The notes beneath the pieces were generated by a model that was not told the origin of the DNA, made no database searches, and saw only the letters and a list, made by a program, of their open reading frames with translations. 64,000 nucleotides of DNA from Clostridia bacterium (GTDB taxonomy: Bacteria; Bacillota; Thermoanaerobacteria; Thermoanaerobacterales; Thermoanaerobacteraceae), in contig DULG01000031.1 in assembly GCA_012840485.1 (NCBI GenBank), positions 1 through 64,000 on the forward strand, given 5' to 3'. Shown here piece after piece: positions 34,842 through 42,752 of this stretch (within the stretch, counting starts at the first letter, position 1; every line of letters starts with the position of its first letter). A program made the translations under genes and the position numbers.

Positions 34842-35813
34842 TTATTTATTCAATACATCTTTATTTACTAAAGTGCGAGGCACTCTTCCTTCTATTACAT
34901 CAATTATGTTTTGAGCCACAACTATTGACATGTCTCTTCGCGCTTCTTCTGTTGCACTTCCTATATGAGGAAGCATTACGACATTGTCAAGCTGTGCTAA
35001 TTCTTCTTCAAACATGGGCTCTCTTTCGTATACGTCTAAGCCTGCTGCATATATGTCCTTGTTTTTTAACGCTTTTACAAGGGCTTTTTCGTCTACAACA
35101 GGACCTCTCCCCGTATTTATCAATATAGCAGACTTTTTCATCAATTTTAATTCTTTTTCTCCAATCAAATGTCTTGTTTCAGGAGTTAATGGCACATGTA
35201 TGGAAACAAAATCAGATTCTTTTAGCAAAGTATCCAAGTCTACATATTGAGCTCCTGTCTCTTCTTCAAACTCTTTTTTAGGACTTCGTGCAGTGTACAA
35301 AATCTTCATGTCGAAGCCTTTTGCCATTTTAGCAAAAGCTTGTCCTATGCGACCTGCACCTATTATTCCTAATGTCTTGCCTGTTACGCCTTTTCCTAAG
35401 AAAAGCATTGGCGCCCAACCTTGGAATTTTCCTGATCTCATAAATTTATCAGATTCTACCACTCTTCTTGCAGTTGCAAAAAGAAGAGCCCAAGCCAGTT
35501 CCGCAGTAGCGTTTGTCAACACATCAGGAGTGTTTGTTATGTAAACTCCTCTTATTGTAGCTTCTTCTAAATCTATATTGTCAAATCCTACAGCATAATT
35601 TGCAACAATTTTCACATCTTTTGCAGCTTCAAAAAACTCTTTGTCTACTTTGTCTGTAAGCTGTGTGATTACAGCATTTTTGCCCTGTACTTTTTCAAGT
35701 AACTCTTCTTTTGTAAGCATTCTGTCGTAAGGGCTTACCTCTACCTCGCAGTACTTTCTCAAAAGATTAAGTCCTTCTTCAGGAATAGCTCTTGTCACAA
35801 AGACTTTAAACAT
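34842..35813 (-). CDS. D-isomer 2-hydroxyacid dehydrogenase, glyoxylate-reductase-like
   Basis: The product has about 323 residues from the ATG preceded by GGAGGAG 8 nt upstream. NAD(P) motif LGIIGAGRIGQAFAKMAKG, substrate arginine in NTGRGPVVDEKAL, and the histidine in MLPHIGSATEEARRD are all present. It resembles glyoxylate/hydroxypyruvate reductases (GyaR type) by N-terminal VFVTRAIPEEGL. It is 17 bp downstream of an AEC permease gene, so the pair may reduce and move a 2-keto or 2-hydroxy acid produced by the cluster upstream. Confidence 0.85.
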   Translation of the reverse strand: MFKVFVTRAIPEEGLNLLRKYCEVEVSPYDRMLTKEELLEKVQGKNAVITQLTDKVDKEFFEAAKDVKIVANYAVGFDNIDLEEATIRGVYITNTPDVLTNATAELAWALLFATARRVVESDKFMRSGKFQGWAPMLFLGKGVTGKTLGIIGAGRIGQAFAKMAKGFDMKILYTARSPKKEFEEETGAQYVDLDTLLKESDFVSIHVPLTPETRHLIGEKELKLMKKSAILINTGRGPVVDEKALVKALKNKDIYAAGLDVYEREPMFEEELAQLDNVVMLPHIGSATEEARRDMSIVVAQNIIDVIEGRVPRTLVNKDVLNK

Positions 35814-35830
35814 TTGTATCACTCCTCCAG

Positions 35831-36751
35831 TTAAAATATGTTAATCAATACCAAAAATATTGGTATTGTCAAAAACGAAAGCAAGTTTGTAACAAACACC
35901 CCTGCAGAAGCAAAACTATTTTTTTCGCTCATTTGCCTCGCAACAATGGCTACTGTCATCATCGTTGGCATTGCTGCCTCTAAAGCTGCAACTTTTTTGG
36001 CATCAAGGGGTAAATTTAAAAAGTACACAATCCCAAAAGCTATTAAAGGAGACAAAATGAGCTTTATTATTGCTGCAAGATAAACAAAATAGTCTACGTC
36101 GCTTTTTTTGATTATATACATGTTCATCCCTATAAACATTATAGCCAGAGGAATAGTTACACTGCCTATCATTTGTGCACTTTTCAGTATTTCATCTGGT
36201 ATTTTGATTCTTGATATCACTATTAAAAAACTCAAAGCAAGAGAAACAAAAGAAGGATTTAGAAGTTTTTTGAAACCATTCATATCAAAAGATTTTTCTT
36301 CAGACAAAATCCAAACTCCTAAAGTCCAAAATAAAGCTGTGTGCCCTAAATCGTAAAGGATAACATAAGGTATACTTTTATCTCTAAATAAGGCAATGTT
36401 TATGGGAAGCCCTAAAAATAAAGTATTGCTAAAAGAGGAGAGGGCATATAATGCATTTTTCTTTTCTTCTGGAGCTTTAAGCAATTTAAAAAGAGCCATT
36501 GAAACTAATAATGTCAAAACTAACGTGGAGGCACTTACAAAAGGCAGTATATAAGCAGTTCTAAGTAGTGCTGGCGTATAATTAGAATACATGCTGTGAA
36601 AGATAAGTAAAGGTGTTGTAACTAAAATGATTAAATCCGCCAGCATTTTAAAATGTTCTTCTTTAACTAATTTTATATAGGTGATATAATATCCTACTGC
36701 CATTACAATAAAAATCTCTACAAGTATTTCAACCATTTTTGATATGACCAT
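35831..36751 (-). CDS. AEC-family permease
   Basis: The product has about 306 residues and ten hydrophobic segments, with ALSSFSNTLFLGLPINIALF as the family hallmark and AAMPTMMTVAIVARQM in the last third. The ATG chosen has GAGGTGG 6 nt upstream. It differs strongly from the other AEC protein at 11086, so they are not recent duplicates. AEC proteins carry organic anions such as malate or lactate; together with the following dehydrogenase an acid product is the likely cargo. Confidence 0.86.
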   Translation of the reverse strand: MVISKMVEILVEIFIVMAVGYYITYIKLVKEEHFKMLADLIILVTTPLLIFHSMYSNYTPALLRTAYILPFVSASTLVLTLLVSMALFKLLKAPEEKKNALYALSSFSNTLFLGLPINIALFRDKSIPYVILYDLGHTALFWTLGVWILSEEKSFDMNGFKKLLNPSFVSLALSFLIVISRIKIPDEILKSAQMIGSVTIPLAIMFIGMNMYIIKKSDVDYFVYLAAIIKLILSPLIAFGIVYFLNLPLDAKKVAALEAAMPTMMTVAIVARQMSEKNSFASAGVFVTNLLSFLTIPIFLVLINIF

Positions 36752-36781
36752 TTTATTCCACCTCAATTGCTCTTACTTTTG

Positions 36782-36810
36782 ATTATACCATAAATTTTAA
36801 CTTTATATAA
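36782..36810 (-). promoter_or_regulatory. Sigma-A-type promoter of the AEC-dehydrogenase pair
   Basis: On the minus strand TATAAT (36782-36787) lies 31 bp upstream of the AEC start. A weak -35, TTATAT, is 17 nt further upstream. It follows the terminator at 36811-36844, so the last two genes may be transcribed separately from the TIM-barrel/dehydrogenase genes. Confidence 0.5.
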
Positions 36811-36844
36811 ATAAAAGCAAAAGCCCAACCGCTGTGGTTGAGCT
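36811..36844 (-). terminator. Intrinsic terminator after the TIM-barrel genes
   Basis: On the minus strand AGCTCAACC pairs with GGTTGGGCT around a 5-nt loop and is followed by TTTGCTTTT. It lies 10 bp after the stop of the 36854-37783 gene. Confidence 0.7.
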
Positions 36845-36853
36845 CTTTTGTTT

Positions 36854-37783
36854 CTACTTTACAAATTGGCTTAAATGTTTTAATCCTAAAAGAAGCCCTT
36901 CTTTTACTTTTTCTTCACTGCCTTCATATAGAGGGTCTTCATGTTCTATGCTTATTACCCCATTATATCCATTGTCTTTTAGCGCCTTTATAAACTTGCC
37001 CCAATCTACATTTCCCATACCTGGCATTCGGTATCTCCAGTATCCAAACTCTCCATGCGTTCCTGTGTAAAGCTGTCTGTTGAAAACTCCATATCGCTTA
37101 AATTTATCCTCAAACACTTCTGTGTCTTTTGCGTGTACATGAAATATTCTATCTTTAAACTCTGGTATCACATCTATATAGTCTATAAACTGCCAAACAA
37201 GATGGGAAGGGTCAAGATTTAAACCAAAGTTTTTAGAAGGTATCCTTCTAAACATCTCCTCCCAAAGCTCTGGTGTAAAAGATATTGTTCCTGGAAGGCC
37301 AGGTACCTGCCATCCTTTCATAGGACAATTTTCGATTATAATTTTTATTCCTTTGTCTTCCGCATAGCTTATTATATCAGTAAAAACTCTTTCAAATTCA
37401 TCAAAATTGTCTTTTATGCTCTTTTCAATGTTTCTCCCTACAAAAGTCCCCACCATGTCAGTCCCAAGCATCTGTGCCGCATCAATGCACTTTTTTAAGT
37501 GATTGTTTATAAACTTTCTCTTTTCTGGGTCTCTGTCAAGGTTGTTGTCATAATATGCAAGAGATGAAATTGTGAGCCCGTACTCCTTAAAATATTTTTT
37601 TATTTCTTCCGCCTCTTCAGGTGTGAGATTTTCTACATCTATGTCACTTGCAGAATAATCCCTCGTATTGTCTTTAGGCCAGCAGGCAATTTCCAGTGAT
37701 TTAAACCCATTTTCACTTGCCCACTTAGCTTTTTCTTTAAGAGGCATATTCCCAAGACATACTGTTAAAAATCCTAAATACAT
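36854..37783 (-). CDS. Xylose-isomerase-like TIM-barrel protein, unknown substrate
   Basis: The 309-residue protein has the metal-site motifs of this fold: IIIENCPMKGW, FGLNLDPSHLVWQ, FHVHAKDTE, GMGNVDW and the C-terminal SIEHEDPLY. These give a likely Glu-Asp-His-Glu site for a divalent metal. The family isomerises, epimerises or cleaves sugars and keto-sugars. It starts one base after the stop of a second, shorter TIM-barrel gene and belongs with two Gfo/Idh dehydrogenases. The substrate is not identifiable. Confidence 0.8.
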   Translation of the reverse strand: MYLGFLTVCLGNMPLKEKAKWASENGFKSLEIACWPKDNTRDYSASDIDVENLTPEEAEEIKKYFKEYGLTISSLAYYDNNLDRDPEKRKFINNHLKKCIDAAQMLGTDMVGTFVGRNIEKSIKDNFDEFERVFTDIISYAEDKGIKIIIENCPMKGWQVPGLPGTISFTPELWEEMFRRIPSKNFGLNLDPSHLVWQFIDYIDVIPEFKDRIFHVHAKDTEVFEDKFKRYGVFNRQLYTGTHGEFGYWRYRMPGMGNVDWGKFIKALKDNGYNGVISIEHEDPLYEGSEEKVKEGLLLGLKHLSQFVK

Positions 37784-37784
37784 T

Positions 37785-38534
37785 TTACATTTCCTCCTCT
37801 AAAATCTTTTTTAAATTTTCAAAACTAATTTTCACACTTTCAATTGGAGGTCTTTTACACACATCCTGTTCAACGATTAACCATTTAACTCCATTTTCTT
37901 TTGCAATTTTTATTACTTCTTTAAAATTGATAATTCCATTTCCTATTTCAGTAAAAGATCTGTCCTCTTTATCCATGTCTTTTAAGTGAATTAAAGGTAG
38001 TCTATTGGAGAATTTTTTAAGATATTCTACCGCGTCAACTCCCGCATATGTAACCCAATACGCATCGATTTCAGCTTTTACAAGGTCTTTATCTGTATTT
38101 TTGTAAAGTATATCAAGTCCATATTCTCCATCGTATATTTCAAATTCGTGATTGTGGTTGTGATAGCAAAACTCAAGTCCCTTTTCCCTACACTTTTCAC
38201 CTATTTTATTAAACAACTTTGCTGTTTCAATATAATCCTCTCTTGACTTGTACTCATTCCATGGACAGACGATGTATTTATTGCCTATTTCAAGGTTATA
38301 ATCTATCACTTCCTCAAGATTGTTTTTAAGTAATTCTATTCCTACATGACTACCAGCAGCTTTTAATCCTAAATTATCAAGCGTTTTTCTTAATTCTGAT
38401 GCTTTTAAACCGCCATATCCTGCAAACTCCACTCCTTCGTATCCTATTTCCGCAACCTTTTCAAGAGTACCTATAAAATCTTTTTGTGTCTCCTCTCTCA
38501 AAGTGTAAAGTTGAAGTGCTATAGGTATACTCAT
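37785..38534 (-). CDS. Xylose-isomerase-like TIM-barrel isomerase/epimerase
   Basis: The 249-residue protein begins IPIALQLYTLREE, typical of the small sugar isomerase/epimerase members. Metal-site motifs are FCYHNHNHEFE, AEIDAYWV, IHLKDMD, EIGNG and LIVEQD. Relatives near Gfo/Idh enzymes include the 3-keto-glycoside epimerase YcjR of E. coli. The neighbours here are of the same kinds, which is the basis for proposing oxidised-sugar chemistry. Function remains inferred. Confidence 0.8.
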   Translation of the reverse strand: MSIPIALQLYTLREETQKDFIGTLEKVAEIGYEGVEFAGYGGLKASELRKTLDNLGLKAAGSHVGIELLKNNLEEVIDYNLEIGNKYIVCPWNEYKSREDYIETAKLFNKIGEKCREKGLEFCYHNHNHEFEIYDGEYGLDILYKNTDKDLVKAEIDAYWVTYAGVDAVEYLKKFSNRLPLIHLKDMDKEDRSFTEIGNGIINFKEVIKIAKENGVKWLIVEQDVCKRPPIESVKISFENLKKILEEEM

Positions 38535-38551
38535 TTTAATTTTTTCCCCCT

Positions 38552-39601
38552 TTAACCTAAAACTATTTCCTTACCTTTTTCAGCTGATTCATAGGCACCG
38601 TCTATTATTTTCATGAGAATTGCCCCTTCTTCAGCAGAAGCCAAAGGCTCTTTGTCATTTTTTATACAGTCAACAAAATGTTCAAATTCATTTAAAGGCG
38701 ATTTTGGATAATTGGTGTCTGGAACTATGTCAATTAATGTATCAACAATTTCCGAAAATACTTTAAGCTGTCCGTTTTTAAACCATATGCCACCTTTATC
38801 ACCTAAAATTTCATAGTAATTGTAATCTCCCTCAATGTTGGAAGCCCAGCTGAATTCAAAGTCAATTGTGGCACCATTTTTAAGCCTTACAAAGCCTACT
38901 GCCATATCCTCCACATCGTAAATTCCATCCCCGCTTTTTGCATAATTCCAGCTGTTTAAACTGTTGCTATTTGAAAACTTAGAATAAGTAGCTGCTGACA
39001 CAGATTGAGCTTTAGGGTATCCCATGAAATACAAGACTAAGTCTAAAAAATGTACACCTAAATCAATTAATGGGCCTCCTCCAGACAATTTCCTATTTGT
39101 AAACCATCCGCCCTTTCCAGGAATTCCTCTCCTTCTCCTCCAGCCAGTCTTTACATGGTATATTTCGCCTATATACCCTTCCTCTATATATCTTTTTACA
39201 AAGAAAGATTCATTTGTAAACCTATTATTTAATCCTATCATAAACTTCCTTTTGTATTTATTTTTTGATTCAATGACCTCATAAGCTTCTTTTGCATTTA
39301 GAGTTATAGGTTTTTCACAATGCACATGAATTCCCTTTTCCATCGCTTTTATAGAAATAGGCGCATGTAAATAATTTGGGGTACACACGCTTATTAAGCC
39401 TGGTTTTTCTCTTTCAAACATTTCTTCATAATCTGCATAAACGTGAGGTATATTGTACTTTTCCGCTAATCTTTTTGCAGCCTCTATATCCGGATCAGAT
39501 ATGGCTACAATTTCAACATCTTCTACTTTTGAATAACCGTTTAAGTGTTTGTAATCAGCAACTGACCCTGCACCAACACATGCATATTTAAGTTTTTCCA
39601 T
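38552..39601 (-). CDS. Gfo/Idh/MocA-family oxidoreductase (first of two)
   Basis: The 349-residue protein has a Rossmann start (KLKYACVGAGSVADYKHL), the family motif HVHCEKPIT near residue 95 and the catalytic-type stretch GGGPLIDLGVHFLDLVLYFM near residue 175. Such enzymes oxidise or reduce sugars and cyclitols with NAD(P). The basic segment KTGWRRRRGIPGKGGWF before the catalytic region is also seen in the paralogue (HAIRRRAVPTWG). It lies 14 bp from that paralogue. Confidence 0.88.
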   Translation of the reverse strand: MEKLKYACVGAGSVADYKHLNGYSKVEDVEIVAISDPDIEAAKRLAEKYNIPHVYADYEEMFEREKPGLISVCTPNYLHAPISIKAMEKGIHVHCEKPITLNAKEAYEVIESKNKYKRKFMIGLNNRFTNESFFVKRYIEEGYIGEIYHVKTGWRRRRGIPGKGGWFTNRKLSGGGPLIDLGVHFLDLVLYFMGYPKAQSVSAATYSKFSNSNSLNSWNYAKSGDGIYDVEDMAVGFVRLKNGATIDFEFSWASNIEGDYNYYEILGDKGGIWFKNGQLKVFSEIVDTLIDIVPDTNYPKSPLNEFEHFVDCIKNDKEPLASAEEGAILMKIIDGAYESAEKGKEIVLG

Positions 39602-39615
39602 ACAAAAGCCTTCAT

Positions 39616-40704
39616 TTACCTGTTAAAATATACTGGTTCTCCTGTTTTCGCAGATGTATAAATAGCCTCTAGTATCTCAGTTACTACAAGAGCTTCTTCT
39701 GGTTTTACAACAGGCTCTGTATCGTTTATGATGCAATCAATCCAAGCTTTTGCTTCTAAAAATCCCGGGTTATCTGATTTACCTTCATAGAAATCTACTC
39801 CACCTACATCAGTAGAAACTTTAGTTGTATAAAGCCTTCCAAATTTCTCTCCATTTATGCGAAGTCCATCTCTCATGTCAGCTCCACCTTCTGTTCCACA
39901 CAAAGTGGTCATAGCCTCGCCAACCTCTACAGTATTTAAAGCCCAACTGGACTCTAATATAATGGTAGCTCCATTCTCCATTACTATAAATCCAAAAGCT
40001 GAATCTTCAACTGTGAACTTTTCAGGGTCCCATGGTCCCCAAGCATTCGCAGCATTTGCTCTTTTGCCTAATTTATAGTAGGCGCTTCCCATTACAACTT
40101 TAGGCTTATAGTTATTCATCATCCACAATGTCAAATCAAGGGCATGTGTTCCTATATCGATTAAAGGCCCACCACCCTGCTCTTCTTCATTTAAGAAAAC
40201 ACCCCATGTAGGTACCGCACGGCGACGTATAGCATGAGCCTTAGCAAAATATATTTCCCCTAGTTCACCATTTTGACAAACTTTATGTAAATATTGAGAA
40301 TCTGGTCTAAAGCGATTTTGATACCCTATAGTGAGTTTCATACCTGTTTTCTTATATGATTCCACCATTCTTCTGGCATCTGCAGCAGTCTTAGCCATAG
40401 GCTTCTCACACATTACATGTTTTCCTGCATAAAGAGCATCAACAGTTATGTCTGCATGAGACTTGTTGGGAGTACAAACATGAATCACATCTATCGTTTT
40501 ATCTTCAAGAAGTTTTTTGTAATCCGTATATACTTTCGCGTCTTTTGTACCATATTCTTTTGCCGCTTTTTGAGCCCTCTCTTCTATGATGTCACAAAAG
40601 GCCACCATTTCAACATTGCCTAGTTTTGCCAAAGAGGGCATGTGTTTACCAAAAGCAATTCCTCCACAACCTATAATTCCTACTCTAAGTTTCTCTTTTA
40701 CCAT
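39616..40704 (-). CDS. Gfo/Idh/MocA-family oxidoreductase (second of two)
   Basis: The 362-residue protein shows LRVGIIGCGGIAFGKHMPSL, HVMCEKPMA and GGGPLIDIGTHALDLTLWMM, the same set as its neighbour but with clear divergence elsewhere, which suggests different substrates or opposite directions of a two-step redox conversion. It follows the LacI regulator gene by 57 bp and is the first enzyme gene of the cluster. Confidence 0.88.
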   Translation of the reverse strand: MVKEKLRVGIIGCGGIAFGKHMPSLAKLGNVEMVAFCDIIEERAQKAAKEYGTKDAKVYTDYKKLLEDKTIDVIHVCTPNKSHADITVDALYAGKHVMCEKPMAKTAADARRMVESYKKTGMKLTIGYQNRFRPDSQYLHKVCQNGELGEIYFAKAHAIRRRAVPTWGVFLNEEEQGGGPLIDIGTHALDLTLWMMNNYKPKVVMGSAYYKLGKRANAANAWGPWDPEKFTVEDSAFGFIVMENGATIILESSWALNTVEVGEAMTTLCGTEGGADMRDGLRINGEKFGRLYTTKVSTDVGGVDFYEGKSDNPGFLEAKAWIDCIINDTEPVVKPEEALVVTEILEAIYTSAKTGEPVYFNR

Positions 40705-40761
40705 AAAAATTCCTCCCCTGATTATATTTAAATTTGTATTTTAAAGACAAAACTTTATTCT

Positions 40762-41754
40762 TTATTTTACTGTCGACTCTCTTATTATTAACTCATGCTC
40801 TAAAAAAATCCTCTGTGGTTCTTCTAATTTGCCACTCATGTGTTTTATCAGTAGTTCCATAGCAACACACCCTAAATCGTATTTTGGCTGTGAAATAGTT
40901 GTAAGCATAGGGTCATACATAGAAGCAAAGCTTATATCATCAAAGCCTACAACCGCTATATTCTCAGGGACTTTAAGCCCTTCTTCCTTTATCGCTCTTA
41001 TAGCTCCAATAGCCATGATATCAGAAATTGCAAATATAGCAGTAGGCCTTTCTTCCATCGCCAAAAGCTGTTTCGCTGCTCTTACTCCGCTTTTAAAGCT
41101 GTAATCTCCGTATTTTATAAGCTTTTCGTCAAATTCTATCCCTGAACCTTCAAGAGCTTTTTTAAAACCCGCTTCCCTCTGCTTTGTAGATACAAAGTTA
41201 TTTTCACAGCTTATCATTCCTATTTTTTTATGTCCTAAACTTACCAAGTGCCTTACTGCTTTGTAAGCTGCAGAAAAGTTGTCTATAGATACATATGAAA
41301 CACCAGCTCCTTCTATGTATTCACAACACTGAACAACAGGATAATTTTGGCCTATCACTGTCAATTCTTCTTTTCCCATCACAGGCGCCATAAAAATAAC
41401 GCCATCCGCTAATCTGTTTTTTAAAATTTCAAGATATACTTTTTCTCTGTTAATATCAGAATCAGTATTGCAAAGCATTACATTGTAACCATTTTTATGG
41501 GCTACATCTTCTATTCCTTTTACAACCCTTGCATAAAAAGGATTTGAGACATTAGGCATCAAAGCCAATATCATTTTCGTTTCAGAACGTCTTAAATTTC
41601 TTCCAAGGAGATTTGGATGATAATTTAATTCTTTTATCGCTTTTAATACTCTTTCCTTTGTTTCTTCAGACACCGAGTCACTGTCATTTAAAACTCTTGA
41701 TACTGTTGCAACAGAGACTCCCGCTCTTTTAGCAACTTCTCTAATATTAGCCAT
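40762..41754 (-). CDS. LacI-family transcriptional repressor
   Basis: The 330-residue protein has the LacI DNA-binding domain (NIREVAKRAGVSVATVSRVL, then LGRNLRRSETKMI) and a periplasmic-binding-like sugar domain. GGAGG lies just upstream of the ATG. It heads the operon containing two Gfo/Idh and two TIM-barrel genes. Two matching palindromes in its leader (41767-41780, 41823-41836) make autoregulation likely, with the sugar substrate of the cluster as inducer. A CcpA function is unlikely because of this local arrangement. Confidence 0.9.
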   Translation of the reverse strand: MANIREVAKRAGVSVATVSRVLNDSDSVSEETKERVLKAIKELNYHPNLLGRNLRRSETKMILALMPNVSNPFYARVVKGIEDVAHKNGYNVMLCNTDSDINREKVYLEILKNRLADGVIFMAPVMGKEELTVIGQNYPVVQCCEYIEGAGVSYVSIDNFSAAYKAVRHLVSLGHKKIGMISCENNFVSTKQREAGFKKALEGSGIEFDEKLIKYGDYSFKSGVRAAKQLLAMEERPTAIFAISDIMAIGAIRAIKEEGLKVPENIAVVGFDDISFASMYDPMLTTISQPKYDLGCVAMELLIKHMSGKLEEPQRIFLEHELIIRESTVK

Positions 41755-41766
41755 TGTAACCTCCTG

Positions 41767-41780
41767 TGTAACAGATTACA
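41767..41780 (-). promoter_or_regulatory. Operator for the LacI-family repressor, leader copy
   Basis: TGTAACAGATTACA has arms TGTAA and TTACA around 4 nt. It sits a few bases upstream of the ribosome binding site, so it would be a second, downstream operator in the 5-prime leader. Confidence 0.65.
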
Positions 41781-41822
41781 TAATATTTTTCACTGATTTT
41801 CAGAGATATATCTAATAAAATG

Positions 41823-41836
41823 TGTAACGCATTACA
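41823..41836 (-). promoter_or_regulatory. Operator for the LacI-family repressor, promoter copy
   Basis: TGTAACGCATTACA has the same arms as the site at 41767-41780 and a CG centre, as in classical LacI-family operators. It lies just downstream of the -10 box, overlapping the expected transcription start. The two copies are 56 bp apart centre to centre. Confidence 0.75.
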
Positions 41837-41842
41837 TTTACT

Positions 41843-41870
41843 ATTATACCTCTAAATTAAAAAAAATCAA
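41843..41870 (-). promoter_or_regulatory. Sigma-A-type promoter of the LacI-headed operon
   Basis: On the minus strand TTGATT (41865-41870) and TATAAT (41843-41848) are 16 nt apart. The operator at 41823-41836 begins 6 nt downstream. Confidence 0.7.
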
Positions 41871-41919
41871 TAGCAACAAATAATTTTCATACTTTTATTT
41901 TAAATTTTGTTTTTTTATT

Positions 41920-41941
41920 TAAAAACAACTGCCGAAGCAGT
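41920..41941 (-). terminator. Intrinsic terminator after the HicA-like gene
   Basis: On the minus strand ACTGC-TTCG-GCAGT, a short stem with a stable TTCG tetraloop, is followed by TGTTTTT. It ends the toxin-antitoxin transcript before the LacI promoter. Confidence 0.65.
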
Positions 41942-41979
41942 CTAACAAATCCCCGAAGTAAAAATACTATGCCTCGATA

Positions 41980-42198
41980 CTATATTTTGCTGTTAAAATA
42001 TTCTTCTGAAACTTGAAGCTGATTTTTTAAAATCTCTTTCCATAAATATTTTGGAATTTCACCACTTCCCATTGAAATTTTTGTCCGTCTAACATTGCCA
42101 TTTTTATCACGTTTAACGTAGAAATAATGATCCGTTTGTTTGTATAACTCCCAACCGTCTCTTTCACAAAAACGCTTTAATTCTCTCCACGTTGGCAT
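41980..42198 (-). CDS. HicA-like toxin
   Basis: The 72-residue product resembles HicA mRNA interferases, small double-stranded RNA-binding-fold proteins: ELKRFCERDGWELYKQTDHY carries the catalytic-type histidine, and GEIPKYLWKEILKNQLQVSE is the typical C-terminal helix region. Its ATG lies inside the upstream antitoxin gene (22-bp overlap), the coupled arrangement common in toxin-antitoxin modules. The usual GSHH form of the motif is replaced by TDHY, so it may be a divergent subgroup. Confidence 0.72.
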   Translation of the reverse strand: MPTWRELKRFCERDGWELYKQTDHYFYVKRDKNGNVRRTKISMGSGEIPKYLWKEILKNQLQVSEEYFNSKI

Positions 42199-42611
42199 TT
42201 TATTAGTTTTTTTACTCCTTCATGACTATCTTGTAATAAGACATTTAAAATATATGGTAAATGTTTTTTACGGTTAGGAGCTGAATACCAATATTGAAAG
42301 TCGTTATAAAAGTCTTCTGCATATTCAATTAAATCATTTACTAAACGATTTAAAGCTTCTTCTTCGTTTTTTCCATTAGCAACAATATCAATTTCGTTTA
42401 ATGAAATTGTTACACTCCCATTCTCTTCTTTAAAAATATTTGCTGTAAATGTATATACTTTTAACATTTCTTTTGCCATTTCTAAGTTTGAAACAAAAAT
42501 ATAATCTTTTGTGCGCTTAATAATTTTTGGCTTTTCACGAATGACCGAATTGATAAAATCACTCCATTCATTTCGAGCATCTGTTGCATTCACTGTAAAC
42601 ATTTCATTCAT
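42177..42611 (-). CDS. Antitoxin with Phd/YefM-like N-terminus and HicB-like C-terminus
   Basis: The 144-residue protein starts MFTVNATDARNEWSDFINSV and continues to EMAKEMLK (about residue 50), which reads as a Phd/YefM DNA-binding fold. From about residue 52 a HicB-like partner segment follows (SVTISLNEIDIVANGKNEEE, with a helix EALNRLVNDLIEYAEDFY). A HicA-like gene directly overlaps its end, so this is the cognate antitoxin. The combination of a Phd-type DNA-binding half with a HicB-type half is unusual. Two ATG codons three residues apart are possible starts. The palindrome at 42649-42675 is its likely own operator. Confidence 0.72.
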   Translation of the reverse strand: MNEMFTVNATDARNEWSDFINSVIREKPKIIKRTKDYIFVSNLEMAKEMLKVYTFTANIFKEENGSVTISLNEIDIVANGKNEEEALNRLVNDLIEYAEDFYNDFQYWYSAPNRKKHLPYILNVLLQDSHEGVKKLIKCQRGEN

Positions 42612-42631
42612 TCCCCCCCTTTTTCACCTCC

Positions 42632-42675
42632 ATTATATCATATTATGTGCAATATGTACAGTATGTACATATTGC
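42632..42675 (-). promoter_or_regulatory. Promoter and perfect palindromic operator of the toxin-antitoxin operon
   Basis: Positions 42649-42675 form a perfect inverted repeat with 12-bp arms (GCAATATGTACA and its complement) around a 3-nt centre. On the minus strand the -10 box TATAAT (42632-42637) lies 17 nt from a -35-like TGTACA (42655-42660) that is inside one arm. Binding of the antitoxin there would block RNA polymerase, the usual autoregulation of such modules. Confidence 0.75.
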
Positions 42676-42717
42676 TAAGTTTTTATACAAAACAAATTTA
42701 TTCCGCCTCTTTGTGAA

Positions 42718-42745
42718 CGAAAAAGCTCAACCTTATCGGTTGAGC
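42718..42745 (-). terminator. Intrinsic terminator after the small YtxH-like gene
   Basis: On the minus strand GCTCAACC and GGTTGAGC form an 8-bp stem around a 5-nt loop, followed by TTTTTCG. It isolates the upstream gene from the toxin-antitoxin promoter. Confidence 0.8.
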
Positions 42746-42752
42746 AAAACTA

